From an uncultured Eubacterium sp. (GTDB lineage Bacteria > Bacillota > Clostridia > Lachnospirales > Lachnospiraceae): a stretch of 64,000 nt of DNA. Every line of letters begins with the position of its first letter. The stretch's first letter is position 1. The notes beneath the pieces were generated by a model. The model was not told the DNA's origin. It searched no databases and saw only the letters and a program-made list of their open reading frames with translations. Where the stretch lies: the NCBI GenBank assembly GCA_934316845.1, contig CAKRDZ010000001.1, positions 62,001 to 126,000 on the forward strand. Direction: 5' to 3'. Of the stretch, positions 16,840 to 25,646 are shown piece by piece. A program made the translations under genes and the position numbers.

Positions 16840-18522
16840 ATGGCATCGCAAAAAAATAGAAAACAACTGGTATGGCTTCTTTTGACAGCTTTATTTTTCA
16901 CGAAAATGCCTGTAAATGAGGCAAAAGCGCAGACGACACTTCCATCCGGGACACCATATCCTGCATTCTCATCCGCGCTGTCGCAAATGCCGACTATAAC
17001 TGTAGAACCAAATATGCCATTATATACACCGGCCGGCATATCTCCGACACCATCTGCCGGAGTGCTTCCTTCGATGACACCAACTGTCACGCCGGCAGCG
17101 ACGTCATTTACCCTGTTAAATAAAAATGTCTCGAAGCATGTCAGCAAAAAGAAAGTGCAATATCAGATCCATTCGTATGTGACGGACACTGTGGCGTTGA
17201 AAACATCATTGAAAGCCACATTTGAACCGATTGGCGAGACCGTTTCGCTGTGCCGCCGCGGAATATTGAAAATAGAAAAAAACGGACAGGTAAAATGCTT
17301 GAAAAAAGGGCAGTCCGAGGCACAGAACTGTCAGATAAAGGTGACAGAAGCAGGGGGAGAGCGAACCTTTACCGTAAAAATCCGATTCGATAAGAAATTG
17401 AAAAATAAAGGGAAAAGTGCGGAACTTGTGTATCAGGGAAAACAGGCCCGGATACGCACAAATTATAAAATGAGCCGTTTGACATTGACCTCGTCCAACA
17501 AAAAGGCAGCAACCGTTGATAAAAAGGGAAAGATTACGGCGCGCAAAAAAGGAAAGACGACCATAAGTGTAAAAGTCAAAGGCTCTGAAAAAAATGAGAT
17601 TAAAATATGTATCACGGTAAAAGAGGAGCCGTGGATCGTCAATATCAAAGACAGCAAGTATACGTATGAGGACATGACGTCAGATCTCAGAAAACTTGCG
17701 TGGAAATACCGAGGGAAAGCCTCTTTGCAGAATATCGGAACCAGCGAAGACGGGCGTGCGATCTGGTGCCTCCGCATCGGAAGTCCGTATGCTTCCCAAA
17801 AATATCTGATCAATGGTGGAATTCATGCGAGAGAATGGCTCAACTGCCAGATGCTCACACACAAAAGTGAAGAAATTTTGCGGGAATACGCGGATTACAA
17901 GAGTGCGCTTAAAGGGAAATGCATTTATATCATTCCGATGATCAATCCGGACGGCGTAACCATTTCCCAATTTGGTTTTGATGCCATCCGCAATCCCAAA
18001 CTGCGGAAAATCTGTAAAAAGACGAAAAATTCCGCACGGACATGGAAAGGCAACGCCCGTGGGGTAAACTTAAACTTTAACTGTCCGGGCGGCTGGAATA
18101 AAAAAGGAAAATCAAAAAAGGCGGACGGACTTTCTTATCCGGGGAAAAAGGCGGCATCCGAAAAGGAAACCCGTGTGATGATGAACTTTGTCAATCGTAA
18201 TTCGGGCTGGAAGGCATCCCTGAATTATCATTCCACCGGAAGTATTCTGTATTGGAACTACAATGTAGAATCCGAAGCGTCGCTCTATGAACGCCAAAAA
18301 GCGCTTGCAACAAAAGTAAACGGATTTACACACTACCGCCTGATGCCAAAATCCATCAGTACCGATCCGAACGGTGGATTTGGGGACTGGCTCATTTACA
18401 ATAAGAAAATACCGAATGTGACCGTGGAAACCGGCTCTGTCATGGCGCCGCTGCCACATTCCCAGATGAAAAAAATACAGAAGGAAAATAGCAAACTTTT
18501 GAGTTGGTTTGTAAAACAATAA
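16840..18522 (+). CDS. Secreted M14-family zinc carboxypeptidase with Ig-like domain
   Basis: 560 residues. Signal peptide 1-30 (LLLTALFFTKMPVNEAKA), a Pro/Thr/Ser stretch to about 85, then an Ig-like (BIG_2-type) region with LTLTSSNKKAATVDKKGKI and KKGKTTISVKVKG. The peptidase domain is about 270-560: zinc ligands His and Glu in GGIHAREW, third zinc His in SLNYHSTGS, and catalytic Glu in VTVETGS. M14 enzymes of this form release C-terminal residues or cut gamma-D-Glu bonds in wall peptides; either is possible here. All key residues are present. It follows the ribosomal operon terminator by 20 bases; I see no clear promoter. Confidence 0.88.
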   Translation: MASQKNRKQLVWLLLTALFFTKMPVNEAKAQTTLPSGTPYPAFSSALSQMPTITVEPNMPLYTPAGISPTPSAGVLPSMTPTVTPAATSFTLLNKNVSKHVSKKKVQYQIHSYVTDTVALKTSLKATFEPIGETVSLCRRGILKIEKNGQVKCLKKGQSEAQNCQIKVTEAGGERTFTVKIRFDKKLKNKGKSAELVYQGKQARIRTNYKMSRLTLTSSNKKAATVDKKGKITARKKGKTTISVKVKGSEKNEIKICITVKEEPWIVNIKDSKYTYEDMTSDLRKLAWKYRGKASLQNIGTSEDGRAIWCLRIGSPYASQKYLINGGIHAREWLNCQMLTHKSEEILREYADYKSALKGKCIYIIPMINPDGVTISQFGFDAIRNPKLRKICKKTKNSARTWKGNARGVNLNFNCPGGWNKKGKSKKADGLSYPGKKAASEKETRVMMNFVNRNSGWKASLNYHSTGSILYWNYNVESEASLYERQKALATKVNGFTHYRLMPKSISTDPNGGFGDWLIYNKKIPNVTVETGSVMAPLPHSQMKKIQKENSKLLSWFVKQ

Positions 18523-18627
18523 ATGCCAAAAAGGTCAAAAAGACCGCCTTATACATCATAGATTTTGTTGCCGGATATTGGTAAACTTTTTGTAAAATAT
18601 TGTGATGTATGTAAGGAGGTTTACGAA

Positions 18628-21138
18628 ATGAACAAAAAAATGTTTACAAAGACAACAGCTATGCTCTTGGCAGCGGCTGTCGTTGCGTCGGGAATTCCGG
18701 CAAATGAAACGGAAGCTGCCAAAAAGCCGAAACTCAGCAAGACAAAAATTTCAGTTCGGGTTGGAGGCAGCAAAAAAGTTACGATTAAAAATGCCAAAAA
18801 AATCAAATGTAAAATGAAAGCAAAGGCAAAGAAAGTCGTAAAGATCACGAAAAAATCTGCGAAAGGTCTTACGGTAAAAGGGCTTAAAGCAGGAAAAGCG
18901 AAAATTAATGTGACCATGATCAATGGGAAAAAGAGAGTGAAAAAGACTCTCGTTGTTACAGTAAAATCTGTAAAAGCGCCGGAAGCAAGTAAAGCGCCGG
19001 AAGCAAGTAAAGCGCCGGGAGTAAGCAAAGCGCCGGGAGCAAGCAAAGCGCCGGGAGCAAGCAAGGCACCGGAAACAAGCAAGGCACCGGAAACGAGCAA
19101 GGCACCGGAAACAAGCAAGGCACCGGAAACAAGCAAGGCACCGGAAACAAGTCAGGCACCGGAAACAAGTCAGGCACCGGAAACAAGCAAGGCACCGGAA
19201 ACAAGCAAGGCACCGGAAACAAGCAAGGCACCGGAAGAAAGCAAGGCACCGGAAGCAAGCAAAGCGCCGGAAGCAAGCAAAGCGCCGGAAGCAAGCAAAG
19301 CGCCGGAAGCAAGCAAAGTGCCGGAAGCAAGTAAAGCGCCGGAAGCAAGCAAGGCACCGGAAGAAAGCAAGGCACCGGAGACAAGCAAGGCACCGGAAGA
19401 AAGCAAGGCACCGGAGACAAGCAAGGCACCGGAGACAAGCCAGGCACCGGAAACGAGCCAGACACCGACAGAAGCACCAAAAGCACTTGTGATTGAGGGG
19501 GATGCCCTTGGAGAAAGTGCAAATTTTGCGTATAAGGCAAATGGGGCGGCGCAGTATCAGTCTGTTGGTATTTTTGAGATTGACAAAACAAGTCTAACAA
19601 AAGACAGCACCATTACATTGACATATGAAGCAAAAGAAGGGGATACAGACGTTGCTGACAGCCAGAAGTTTAATGTGGGACTGAAAACAGGAGATAAATG
19701 GGATTCACCCAAGGTTTGTGATGTATATGGCCAGTCAGGGGGAAAGATTGAAATCTCTATGGATAGCACAAAAATGGACAAAATCAATGCCGGAGAGAAA
19801 TTGTATATGCATGTTTCCACCGCGACAGCCGGTTTCAAAGGAACCTTTACGTATACGAGTGTAAAAGCCGGTGCAGAAAGCCTTGTAAAAGAACTTCCTT
19901 CTGCTTATACATATGTGGAAAGCGGATTGAATCAATATGCAGCAACGGCAAAAGTAAATCTGCCGGCAGACATTGATTTTAACAAATACAAAACTTGCCG
20001 CATTGACTTTACGGCGTCGGATCTTTCTTTTGAATTCCACGGAATCGTAGGTCATAAAGTGAACGGAAAAGAAGTGGCGGATCCACAGTATGGCGTAGTA
20101 TCTAAGGGAATGTTCCAAATTACATTGAATAATGTATTGAAAGAGAACGGAACGGATCCGTTTGTCGTTATCAATGCCGGAAAAGGCGGTTATGCAGGAA
20201 AAGTTAAAATCTTGCGTGTGGCACTTTTACCGGAAGGACAGACGGTGCCGGATATTACAATTGAGCCGATTGCGCCTGCCGAAACACCGAAGCCATCCGA
20301 ACCGGCAACGCCGGACATAGAGACATCGGGAGCAGATACGTCAAGCGTCGAAACACAGGATGTTACGAAGTCGGAAGAGACAAAATTGGTGCTGGAAGGG
20401 GATGCCCTTGGAGAAGGAGCTTCTTTTACTTACGTGCCAAATGGATTCGCTCAGTATAGTTCGATGGGAGTCTTTGAAATTGATAAGACAAAATTATCAT
20501 CTGCCGGATGTAAAATTGTATTGAATTATAAAGCTGTGGAGGGTGATACGGATGTTACAGCCACACAGGGATTCAATATTGGATTAAAAACGGGAGATAA
20601 ATGGGATTCGCCGCGTGTTCTGGATACCTATGAGAAAAAAGGAGGAAACGTTGAGATAGAAGTAAATGAAGAAGCTCTTGCCAAAATTGGAACAGAGGAT
20701 AAAGTGTATATGCATGTTTCTACAGCAACGGCAGGATTCAAAGGCACATTTACCTATAAATCCATTATGGTGGGAGATGACAACTTGGTGAGCACACTTC
20801 CGAATTCTGTAAGCTATGTAGAACGCGGCATGAAACAGTATGCGCCTACAGCAAAAGTGTCATTGCCGGAAGATGTCGATTTTTCAAAATACAGCACTTG
20901 CCGAATTGAATTTACGGCATCGGATCCAGCATTTGAGTTCCATGGAATTGTGGGACATAAAGTAGAGGGTAAAGAAGTGACAGATGTGAAATATGGCGCG
21001 AACGAAGAAGGTGTACTTATTGTAAATCTGAATAATGTTAAGAGTGCAAAAGGAACCGCTCCATTTGTCGTAATCAATGCCGGAAAAGACGGATATACCG
21101 GAAGTGTTACAATAACAAAAATTATTTTTGAAAAATAA
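18628..21138 (+). CDS. Secreted protein with Lys-rich Ig-like domain, KAPExS repeats and twin domains of unknown family
   Basis: 836 residues from ATG 18628 (AAGGAGG 10 bases before; an upstream in-frame start adds a non-signal segment and is rejected). Signal peptide to about 30 (ASGIPANETEAA), Lys-rich Ig-like module about 31-115 (LSKTKISVRVGGSKKVTIKN), then about 27 hexapeptides KAPETS/KAPEAS. Two homologous blocks of about 230 residues follow, starting LVIEGDALGE and LVLEGDALGE; both contain QYxSxGxFEIDKT, VGLKTGDKWDSP or IGLKTGDKWDSP, YMHVSTATAGFKGTFTY and FEFHGIVGHKV. The beta-rich, Trp/Tyr-bearing blocks look like carbohydrate-binding modules, but I cannot place them in a family and no catalytic motif is visible. 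Confidence 0.75.
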   Translation: MNKKMFTKTTAMLLAAAVVASGIPANETEAAKKPKLSKTKISVRVGGSKKVTIKNAKKIKCKMKAKAKKVVKITKKSAKGLTVKGLKAGKAKINVTMINGKKRVKKTLVVTVKSVKAPEASKAPEASKAPGVSKAPGASKAPGASKAPETSKAPETSKAPETSKAPETSKAPETSQAPETSQAPETSKAPETSKAPETSKAPEESKAPEASKAPEASKAPEASKAPEASKVPEASKAPEASKAPEESKAPETSKAPEESKAPETSKAPETSQAPETSQTPTEAPKALVIEGDALGESANFAYKANGAAQYQSVGIFEIDKTSLTKDSTITLTYEAKEGDTDVADSQKFNVGLKTGDKWDSPKVCDVYGQSGGKIEISMDSTKMDKINAGEKLYMHVSTATAGFKGTFTYTSVKAGAESLVKELPSAYTYVESGLNQYAATAKVNLPADIDFNKYKTCRIDFTASDLSFEFHGIVGHKVNGKEVADPQYGVVSKGMFQITLNNVLKENGTDPFVVINAGKGGYAGKVKILRVALLPEGQTVPDITIEPIAPAETPKPSEPATPDIETSGADTSSVETQDVTKSEETKLVLEGDALGEGASFTYVPNGFAQYSSMGVFEIDKTKLSSAGCKIVLNYKAVEGDTDVTATQGFNIGLKTGDKWDSPRVLDTYEKKGGNVEIEVNEEALAKIGTEDKVYMHVSTATAGFKGTFTYKSIMVGDDNLVSTLPNSVSYVERGMKQYAPTAKVSLPEDVDFSKYSTCRIEFTASDPAFEFHGIVGHKVEGKEVTDVKYGANEEGVLIVNLNNVKSAKGTAPFVVINAGKDGYTGSVTITKIIFEK
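18973..19458 (+). repeat. In-frame 18-bp minisatellite (about 27 units)
   Basis: Units of the type AAGGCACCGGAAACAAGC encode KAPETS, with KAPEAS, KAPGAS, KAPEES and QAPETS variants. Runs of identical neighbours point to recent slipped-strand or recombinational copy changes; unit number should vary between strains without breaking the frame. Confidence 0.95.
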
Positions 21139-21160
21139 TTAACAAAAATCAAAAAAATCC

Positions 21161-21189
21161 TTGACAGAAGGAAAATTATTTGATACAAT
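21161..21189 (+). promoter_or_regulatory. tRNA-Leu promoter
   Basis: TTGACA (21161-21166), 17-base spacer, TACAAT (21184-21189). Confidence 0.85.
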
Positions 21190-21196
21190 AGTCAAG

Positions 21197-21224
21197 CAGT
21201 CAAGTCGTGGATGCGGCTTGACTG
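21197..21224 (+). other. Hairpin in the tRNA-Leu 5' leader
   Basis: CAGTCAAG (21197-21204) pairs perfectly with CTTGACTG (21217-21224), between promoter and mature tRNA. It may guide 5' processing. Confidence 0.6.
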
Positions 21225-21230
21225 TGGTAT

Positions 21231-21313
21231 GCGGAGTTGCTGGAATTGGCAGACAGGCATGACTAAGGATCATGTGTCTCTAAGACGTGTGGGTTCAAGT
21301 CCCATACTCCGCA
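21231..21313 (+). tRNA. tRNA-Leu (anticodon AAG)
   Basis: Acceptor GCGGAGT pairs with ACTCCGC, anticodon stem CATGA/TCATG holds the loop CTAAGGA (anticodon AAG), a long class II variable arm follows, then TGGGTTCAAGTCCCA. Discriminator A; the CCA is not encoded. A34 would normally be edited or read widely. Confidence 0.93.
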
Positions 21314-21315
21314 TG

Positions 21316-21349
21316 AAAGAGCAAATGCGTTATGTGTTTGCTCTTTTTG
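21316..21349 (+). terminator. tRNA-Leu terminator
   Basis: AAAGAGCAAA pairs with TTTGCTCTTT, followed by TTTG. Confidence 0.85.
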
Positions 21350-21384
21350 TGTTATAGCAGTAAATGAAAGGAAGGGAATAACAA

Positions 21385-22107
21385 ATGAAATTACGTGTAT
21401 TAGCCGCAGGATTGATCATGGGTGTAATGCTGACAGGAGGAGTGACACAGGCAGGTGTGGCGCAGGCGGCCAAAGGTGGACAGAAAGTCGTAGCCATTGA
21501 TGCCGGCCATCAGCTGCGCGGCAACAGTTCCCTGGAACCAAACGGCCCGGGCTCTTCGACGAAAAAGGCGAAAGTGACATCGGGAACCTCCGGAAAAGCG
21601 AGTGGTCTCGGAGAATATCAATTAAACCTGCAGGTGGCAAAAAAAGTAAAAAAAGAATTGGTGGCAAGAGGATATAAAGTGGTTATGGTGCGTACGAAGC
21701 ACAACGTAAACATTTCCAATGTAGAGCGAGCCAAAGTGGCAAATAGGGCAAATGCCGATGCGTTTATCCGCATTCATGCGAACTCTTCGGAAAGTGCTTC
21801 GGTAAGCGGTGCATTGTCAATCGCTCCGACAGGAAACAACAAATATATGTCGAAAAAGGTGCGCAAAGCCAGCCAGAAATTTTCTAAGAAAATGATCCAG
21901 AAATATTGTGCGGCAACAGGTGCCAAAAACCGCGGCGTAATGTATACGGACACGATGACGGGTATTAACTGGTGCAAAGTCCCGGTGACGATCATTGAGA
22001 TGGGATTTATGAGCAACCGCGCTGAAGACCGGAAGATGGCATCGGCTTCTTATCAGAAAAAGATGGTAAAAGGAATTGCCGATGGTGTTGATGCGTTTTT
22101 ACAGTAA
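21385..22107 (+). CDS. N-acetylmuramoyl-L-alanine amidase (Amidase_3), secreted
   Basis: 240 residues. Signal peptide 1-29 (LAAGLIMGVMLTGGVTQAG). Cuts the bond between MurNAc and L-Ala in peptidoglycan. Zinc and catalytic residues are all visible: His in AIDAGHQ, Glu in GLGEYQLNL, His in FIRIHANSS and Glu in TIIEMGFMSN. There is no wall-binding repeat, so the enzyme is a single-domain amidase of the CwlD type in size; a sporulation role is possible but not shown. GGAAGGG lies before the ATG. The tRNA terminator separates it from tRNA-Leu. Confidence 0.93.
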   Translation: MKLRVLAAGLIMGVMLTGGVTQAGVAQAAKGGQKVVAIDAGHQLRGNSSLEPNGPGSSTKKAKVTSGTSGKASGLGEYQLNLQVAKKVKKELVARGYKVVMVRTKHNVNISNVERAKVANRANADAFIRIHANSSESASVSGALSIAPTGNNKYMSKKVRKASQKFSKKMIQKYCAATGAKNRGVMYTDTMTGINWCKVPVTIIEMGFMSNRAEDRKMASASYQKKMVKGIADGVDAFLQ

Positions 22108-22113
22108 AAATCA

Positions 22114-22142
22114 TTGCTTGTCACTAAAAAATGTGATACAAT
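22114..22142 (+). promoter_or_regulatory. Promoter of the SEC-C protein gene
   Basis: TTGCTT (22114-22119), 17-base spacer, TACAAT (22137-22142). Confidence 0.65.
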
Positions 22143-22193
22143 GAAAAAGGGAAAACCCTATGAAAATTGCAAAATCGCAGGAGGAATTTAAAG

Positions 22194-22700
22194 ATGTCAT
22201 TGTTACAAGAATGGCGTGAGTACGCATATAGTGAAGAAATGCAGAATTCAAAAGAGGGAGAGCAGCTTTGGAACAACTACTTCCAATTGGAAAAAGGCAT
22301 TTATGAGAAACTTTTGGCAAATCCGGAAGAAGTTGTCACCGGAACCGTAGAAGGGCTGGCAGAAAAGTACGAAGTGCCGCTTTCTATGATGGTTGGATTC
22401 CTGGATGGGATCAACGACAGTTTGAAAGAGCCAAACCCAATCGAAACGATGGAAAAAGATACCGAAGTAAAATTGGATATTGACTGTGAAAAATTGTATT
22501 ATAATATGGTGGACTGCAACGCAGAATGGCTTTATAAGATGCCGGAGTGGGACAAGATCCTCAGTGAAGAGCGCAGAAAAGAATTGTACCGCAGTCAGAA
22601 AAATTCCGGTACGATCCGCCGCGAATCACCAAAAATTGGAAGAAATGATCCGTGCCCATGCGGAAGCGGCAAAAAATATAAAAAATGTTGTGGACGATAA
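22194..22700 (+). CDS. SEC-C motif protein
   Basis: 168 residues from ATG 22194 (AGGAGGAATTTAAAG upstream; an earlier ATG nine codons before is inside the leader). The C-terminus is a perfect SEC-C zinc motif, GRNDPCPCGSGKKYKKCCGR, as at the end of SecA. The helical N-terminal 130 residues (LLQEWREYAYSEEMQ, PLSMMVGFLDGINDSLK) match small Firmicutes proteins often annotated only as SEC-C domain proteins. Zinc binding is secure; a link to secretion or ribosomes is only suggested by the motif. It lies 47 bases before fba. Confidence 0.85.
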   Translation: MSLLQEWREYAYSEEMQNSKEGEQLWNNYFQLEKGIYEKLLANPEEVVTGTVEGLAEKYEVPLSMMVGFLDGINDSLKEPNPIETMEKDTEVKLDIDCEKLYYNMVDCNAEWLYKMPEWDKILSEERRKELYRSQKNSGTIRRESPKIGRNDPCPCGSGKKYKKCCGR

Positions 22701-22747
22701 GTCTGTGTAAGCAGACCCAAAATAAAAAATGAAATGGAGGAAGAAAG

Positions 22748-23611
22748 ATGTTAGTTTCAGCAGAAGAGATGCTTAAAAAAGCAAAAGCAGGTAAATATGC
22801 AGTAGGTCAGTTTAACATCAACAACCTGGAGTGGACAAAATCCATTCTCCTCACAGCACAGGAGTGCAATTCACCGGTTATCCTTGGTGTATCTGAGGGA
22901 GCCGGAAAATATATGTGTGGATACAAAACGGTTGTAGGCATGGTAAACGGTATGCTAGAAGAGCTGAATATCACAGTTCCGGTTGCCCTTCACCTTGACC
23001 ACGGCAGCTACGAAGGTGCCAAAGCCTGTATCGAAGCAGGATTTTCATCAATCATGTTTGACGGATCTCATTATCCGATCGAAGAAAATGTGGCAAAGAC
23101 CAAAGAACTCGTAGCAATCTGTAAAGAAAAAGGAATGTCGATCGAAGCAGAAGTTGGTTCCATCGGTGGAGAAGAAGATGGTGTTATCGGAGCCGGCGAA
23201 TGTGCAGATCCAAAAGAATGTAAGATGATCGCTGACCTTGGTGTAACGATGCTGGCAGCAGGAATCGGAAATATTCACGGAAAATATCCGGAAAACTGGG
23301 CAGGACTCAGCTTTGAGACATTGGATGCGGTTCAGCAGCTGACTGGAGAAATGCCACTCGTACTTCACGGAGGTACAGGCATTCCGGAAGATATGATCAA
23401 AAAGGCAATCAGCCTTGGCGTATCCAAGATCAATGTAAATACCGAGTGTCAGCTTTCTTTCGCAGAAGCAACACGTAAGTACATTGAAGCAGGAAAGGAT
23501 CTCGAAGGAAAAGGATTTGACCCTCGTAAACTTCTTGCTCCGGGAGCAGAGGCAATCAAAGCGACTGTAAAAGAAAAAATGGAATTATTTGGTTCTGTTG
23601 GAAAAGCTTGA
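22748..23611 (+). CDS. fba: Fructose-bisphosphate aldolase, class II
   Basis: 287 residues, normal size. Zinc-dependent cleavage of fructose 1,6-bisphosphate in glycolysis. Visible landmarks: LHLDHGSYEGAKACI (catalytic Asp and zinc His), SIEAEVGSIGGEEDG, AAGIGNIHGKYP (zinc His) and LVLHGGTGIPEDMI (zinc His and phosphate loop), then SKINVNTECQL. GGAGG precedes the ATG. No strong terminator follows; a stem that includes the next gene's ribosome site lies in the 71-base gap. Confidence 0.97.
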   Translation: MLVSAEEMLKKAKAGKYAVGQFNINNLEWTKSILLTAQECNSPVILGVSEGAGKYMCGYKTVVGMVNGMLEELNITVPVALHLDHGSYEGAKACIEAGFSSIMFDGSHYPIEENVAKTKELVAICKEKGMSIEAEVGSIGGEEDGVIGAGECADPKECKMIADLGVTMLAAGIGNIHGKYPENWAGLSFETLDAVQQLTGEMPLVLHGGTGIPEDMIKKAISLGVSKINVNTECQLSFAEATRKYIEAGKDLEGKGFDPRKLLAPGAEAIKATVKEKMELFGSVGKA

Positions 23612-23644
23612 ATTGTATAACAATTCGAAAATCGCAGATACTAT

Positions 23645-23673
23645 CTCCTGTAACAAAACATTGCTGACAGGAG
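23645..23673 (+). promoter_or_regulatory. Hairpin masking the ribosome site of the Asn/Ser-rich gene
   Basis: CTCCTGT (23645-23651) is complementary to ACAGGAG (23667-23673), which contains most of the Shine-Dalgarno AGGAGG (23669-23674) of the ATG at 23683. Confidence 0.55.
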
Positions 23674-23682
23674 GGTTTAAAA

Positions 23683-23901
23683 ATGGCGAAAAACTTTTTA
23701 GACGATTACGATTCAAATCAAAACAGTACAAATAGTACAAACAGCTCAAACAGTTCAAAGAATAAGGCAAAAAACCGCGCACAGAATTCTTCCAGAAACA
23801 GTTCTAAGAATTCATCGAACGCATCCAATTCATCGAATGCGTCAAATGCGTCAAACGCTTCCAATTCTACGAACAGTTCCAATTGTCACCATGACAATTA
23901 A
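23683..23901 (+). CDS. Small Asn/Ser-rich protein of unknown function
   Basis: 72 residues, over half Asn and Ser, in NSSN, NASN and NSTN repeats, with a short folded-looking start (MAKNFLDDYDS), a basic middle (KNKAKNRAQ) and an end with CHHDN, a possible metal site. A strong AGGAGG ribosome site 9 bases before the ATG and its own terminator argue that it is real. It is not a recognised spore-protein family and has no signal peptide. The last codons also form a perfect AATTGTCA/TGACAATT palindrome. Confidence 0.65.
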   Translation: MAKNFLDDYDSNQNSTNSTNSSNSSKNKAKNRAQNSSRNSSKNSSNASNSSNASNASNASNSTNSSNCHHDN

Positions 23902-23931
23902 GAGGTTGTACTAACTGTAAAAAGAACAAAC

Positions 23932-23964
23932 GGGCCGTCACCATAAAAGGAGGCGGCCTTTTTT
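23932..23964 (+). terminator. Terminator of the Asn/Ser-rich gene
   Basis: GGCCG pairs with CGGCC (23954-23958) followed by TTTTTT. Confidence 0.75.
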
Positions 23965-24055
23965 ACTGCACAAGGCGGAAAAGCGGATTCGCTCAGGAAG
24001 ACCGGCACATTTTGTCGAAAAAACGCATACAATAAAAGAAAAAGAACGTGATACT

Positions 24056-24367
24056 ATGAGTTTTTCGATTATCTCGATCCGTCAGCTGGCTTCGTGGCAG
24101 GCAAGAGAAGGGACGATTCTCATTGATTTACGGGAACGCGAAGAGTATCAGGAAGAGCACATCAAGGGAGCGGTCAATATTCCGTACGAACGATGGGAAC
24201 GGGAAAAAGAGGAGTGGCGGCATCAGTTTACGTATTTGATCTTTTACTGTGACCGCGGGAACCAGAGCATGTATGCCGCCAGGGAAATGAACCGGCTGGG
24301 ATATCATGCAGCAAGTATTGCCGGCGGCTTCGAAAGCTACCGGATATGGAAAAAGAAAGGAAAATAA
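24056..24367 (+). CDS. Single-domain rhodanese
   Basis: 103 residues with a complete rhodanese fold: LIDLREREEYQEEHIKGAVN, the active-site loop YCDRGNQS with catalytic Cys, and IAGGFESYR. Such proteins move sulfane sulfur to a nucleophile such as cyanide or a thiol carrier. The loop CDRGNQS is of six residues after Cys, as in sulfurtransferases rather than phosphatases. It is seven bases before the RNA methyltransferase gene, so probably co-transcribed. The ribosome site is weak. Confidence 0.88.
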   Translation: MSFSIISIRQLASWQAREGTILIDLREREEYQEEHIKGAVNIPYERWEREKEEWRHQFTYLIFYCDRGNQSMYAAREMNRLGYHAASIAGGFESYRIWKKKGK

Positions 24368-24374
24368 GAGTACG

Positions 24375-25544
24375 ATGGGCAAAGAAATATTTGAGTTAAC
24401 TGCGCCTTGCCATTTTGGCATGGAAGCCGTATTAAAACGGGAGATTAACGATCTTGGATATGAGATCTCAAAAGTGGAAAATGGAAAAGTCACCTTTCTG
24501 GCGGATGCCGAGGGAATCTGCCGCGGAAATATTTTCCTCCGCACAACGGAACGGATTCTGCTCAAAGTGGCAGAATTTAAGGCAGAGACATTTGATGAAT
24601 TATTTGAAGCCTGCAAGGCAATCCCCTGGGAACGTTATATTCCGGAAAATGGAAAATTCTGGGTAACAAAAGCAACCTCCGTCAATAGTAAATTATTCAG
24701 CCCATCCGACATACAGCGCATTGTCAAGAAAGCGATGGTGGAGAGCCTCAAACGGACGTATCAGGTCAGCTGGTTTGCCGAAGACGGCGCCTTGTATCCG
24801 CTCCGCATCAACATTATGAAAGACATTGTGACCGTATCACTTGACACGACGGGAGTGTCGCTGCACAAACGCGGTTACCGTCGATACACCGCACCGGCGC
24901 CAGTGACGGAAACGCTGGCGGCGGCGATGCTCCTGCTTTCTCCGTGGAAAAAGGACCGCATTCTCGTCGATCCATTTTGCGGAAGCGGTACGATCCCAAT
25001 CGAGGCGGCCATGATCGCGTGCCGGATCGCGCCGGGATTAAACCGCGAATTTTTGTCCGAAGAATGGGACAACCTGATCCCGAAAAAAGAATGGTACGGT
25101 GTCGTGGAAGAAGCACAGGATATGGTCTGCGCGGACGCCGAAGTGCAGATTCAGGGCTACGATATCGACGACGAGGTGCTCAAAATGGCGCGTGCCAATG
25201 CAGCGCTTGCCGGCGTGGAGGACAAGATTCATTTCCAGCGCCGTGATATCATCAATTTCAGTTCGCCGAAAAAATACGGCTTTGTCGTTTCCAATCCGCC
25301 GTACGGCGAGCGTCTTTCCGACAAAAAACAGATGGAAATGCTGTACCGCAGCATCGGCCAGATCATCAAGGAAAATGATACGTGGTCATTTTTCCTTTTG
25401 AGCGGTTACGAAGAGGCTCAGAAAATGATCGGCAAAAAGGCGGACAAAAACCGCAAGATCTACAACGGTATGATGAAAACGTATCTTTACCAATATATGG
25501 GAATTAAACCGCCCAAAAGAACGGCAAAGGATCAGCAAAAATAG
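24375..25544 (+). CDS. THUMP-domain class I RNA methyltransferase (RlmL-like)
   Basis: 389 residues from ATG 24375; an earlier in-frame ATG inside the rhodanese gene would give a non-homologous extension. N-terminal ferredoxin-like/THUMP region (1-160: LTAPCHFGMEAVLKREINDL), then a Rossmann methyltransferase: SAM loop LVDPFCGSGTIPIEAAMIA, acidic YDIDDEVLKMARAN and catalytic VVSNPPYGERL, an NPPY motif for exocyclic amino methylation. Family members methylate guanine N2 in 23S rRNA (G2445 in E. coli RlmL). The fused second methyltransferase of E. coli RlmL is absent, as is usual in Firmicutes (YpsC type). Confidence 0.93.
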   Translation: MGKEIFELTAPCHFGMEAVLKREINDLGYEISKVENGKVTFLADAEGICRGNIFLRTTERILLKVAEFKAETFDELFEACKAIPWERYIPENGKFWVTKATSVNSKLFSPSDIQRIVKKAMVESLKRTYQVSWFAEDGALYPLRINIMKDIVTVSLDTTGVSLHKRGYRRYTAPAPVTETLAAAMLLLSPWKKDRILVDPFCGSGTIPIEAAMIACRIAPGLNREFLSEEWDNLIPKKEWYGVVEEAQDMVCADAEVQIQGYDIDDEVLKMARANAALAGVEDKIHFQRRDIINFSSPKKYGFVVSNPPYGERLSDKKQMEMLYRSIGQIIKENDTWSFFLLSGYEEAQKMIGKKADKNRKIYNGMMKTYLYQYMGIKPPKRTAKDQQK

Positions 25545-25564
25545 TAAAAATATCCCGAAAGTGC

Positions 25565-25593
25565 TTGCGCTTTTCGCAGATAACAGATATACT
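25565..25593 (+). promoter_or_regulatory. Promoter of the XTP pyrophosphatase gene
   Basis: TTGCGC (25565-25570), 17-base spacer, TATACT (25588-25593). The -35 is weak. Confidence 0.55.
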
Positions 25594-25646
25594 AGTCGTA
25601 TTAGGGTCGAAATTTGACCTAAATTTTTACACAGGGAATGAAACAA

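Noticed and set aside
18956..19600. 214-codon minus-strand frame
   Set aside because: Antisense shadow of the KAPExS repeat.
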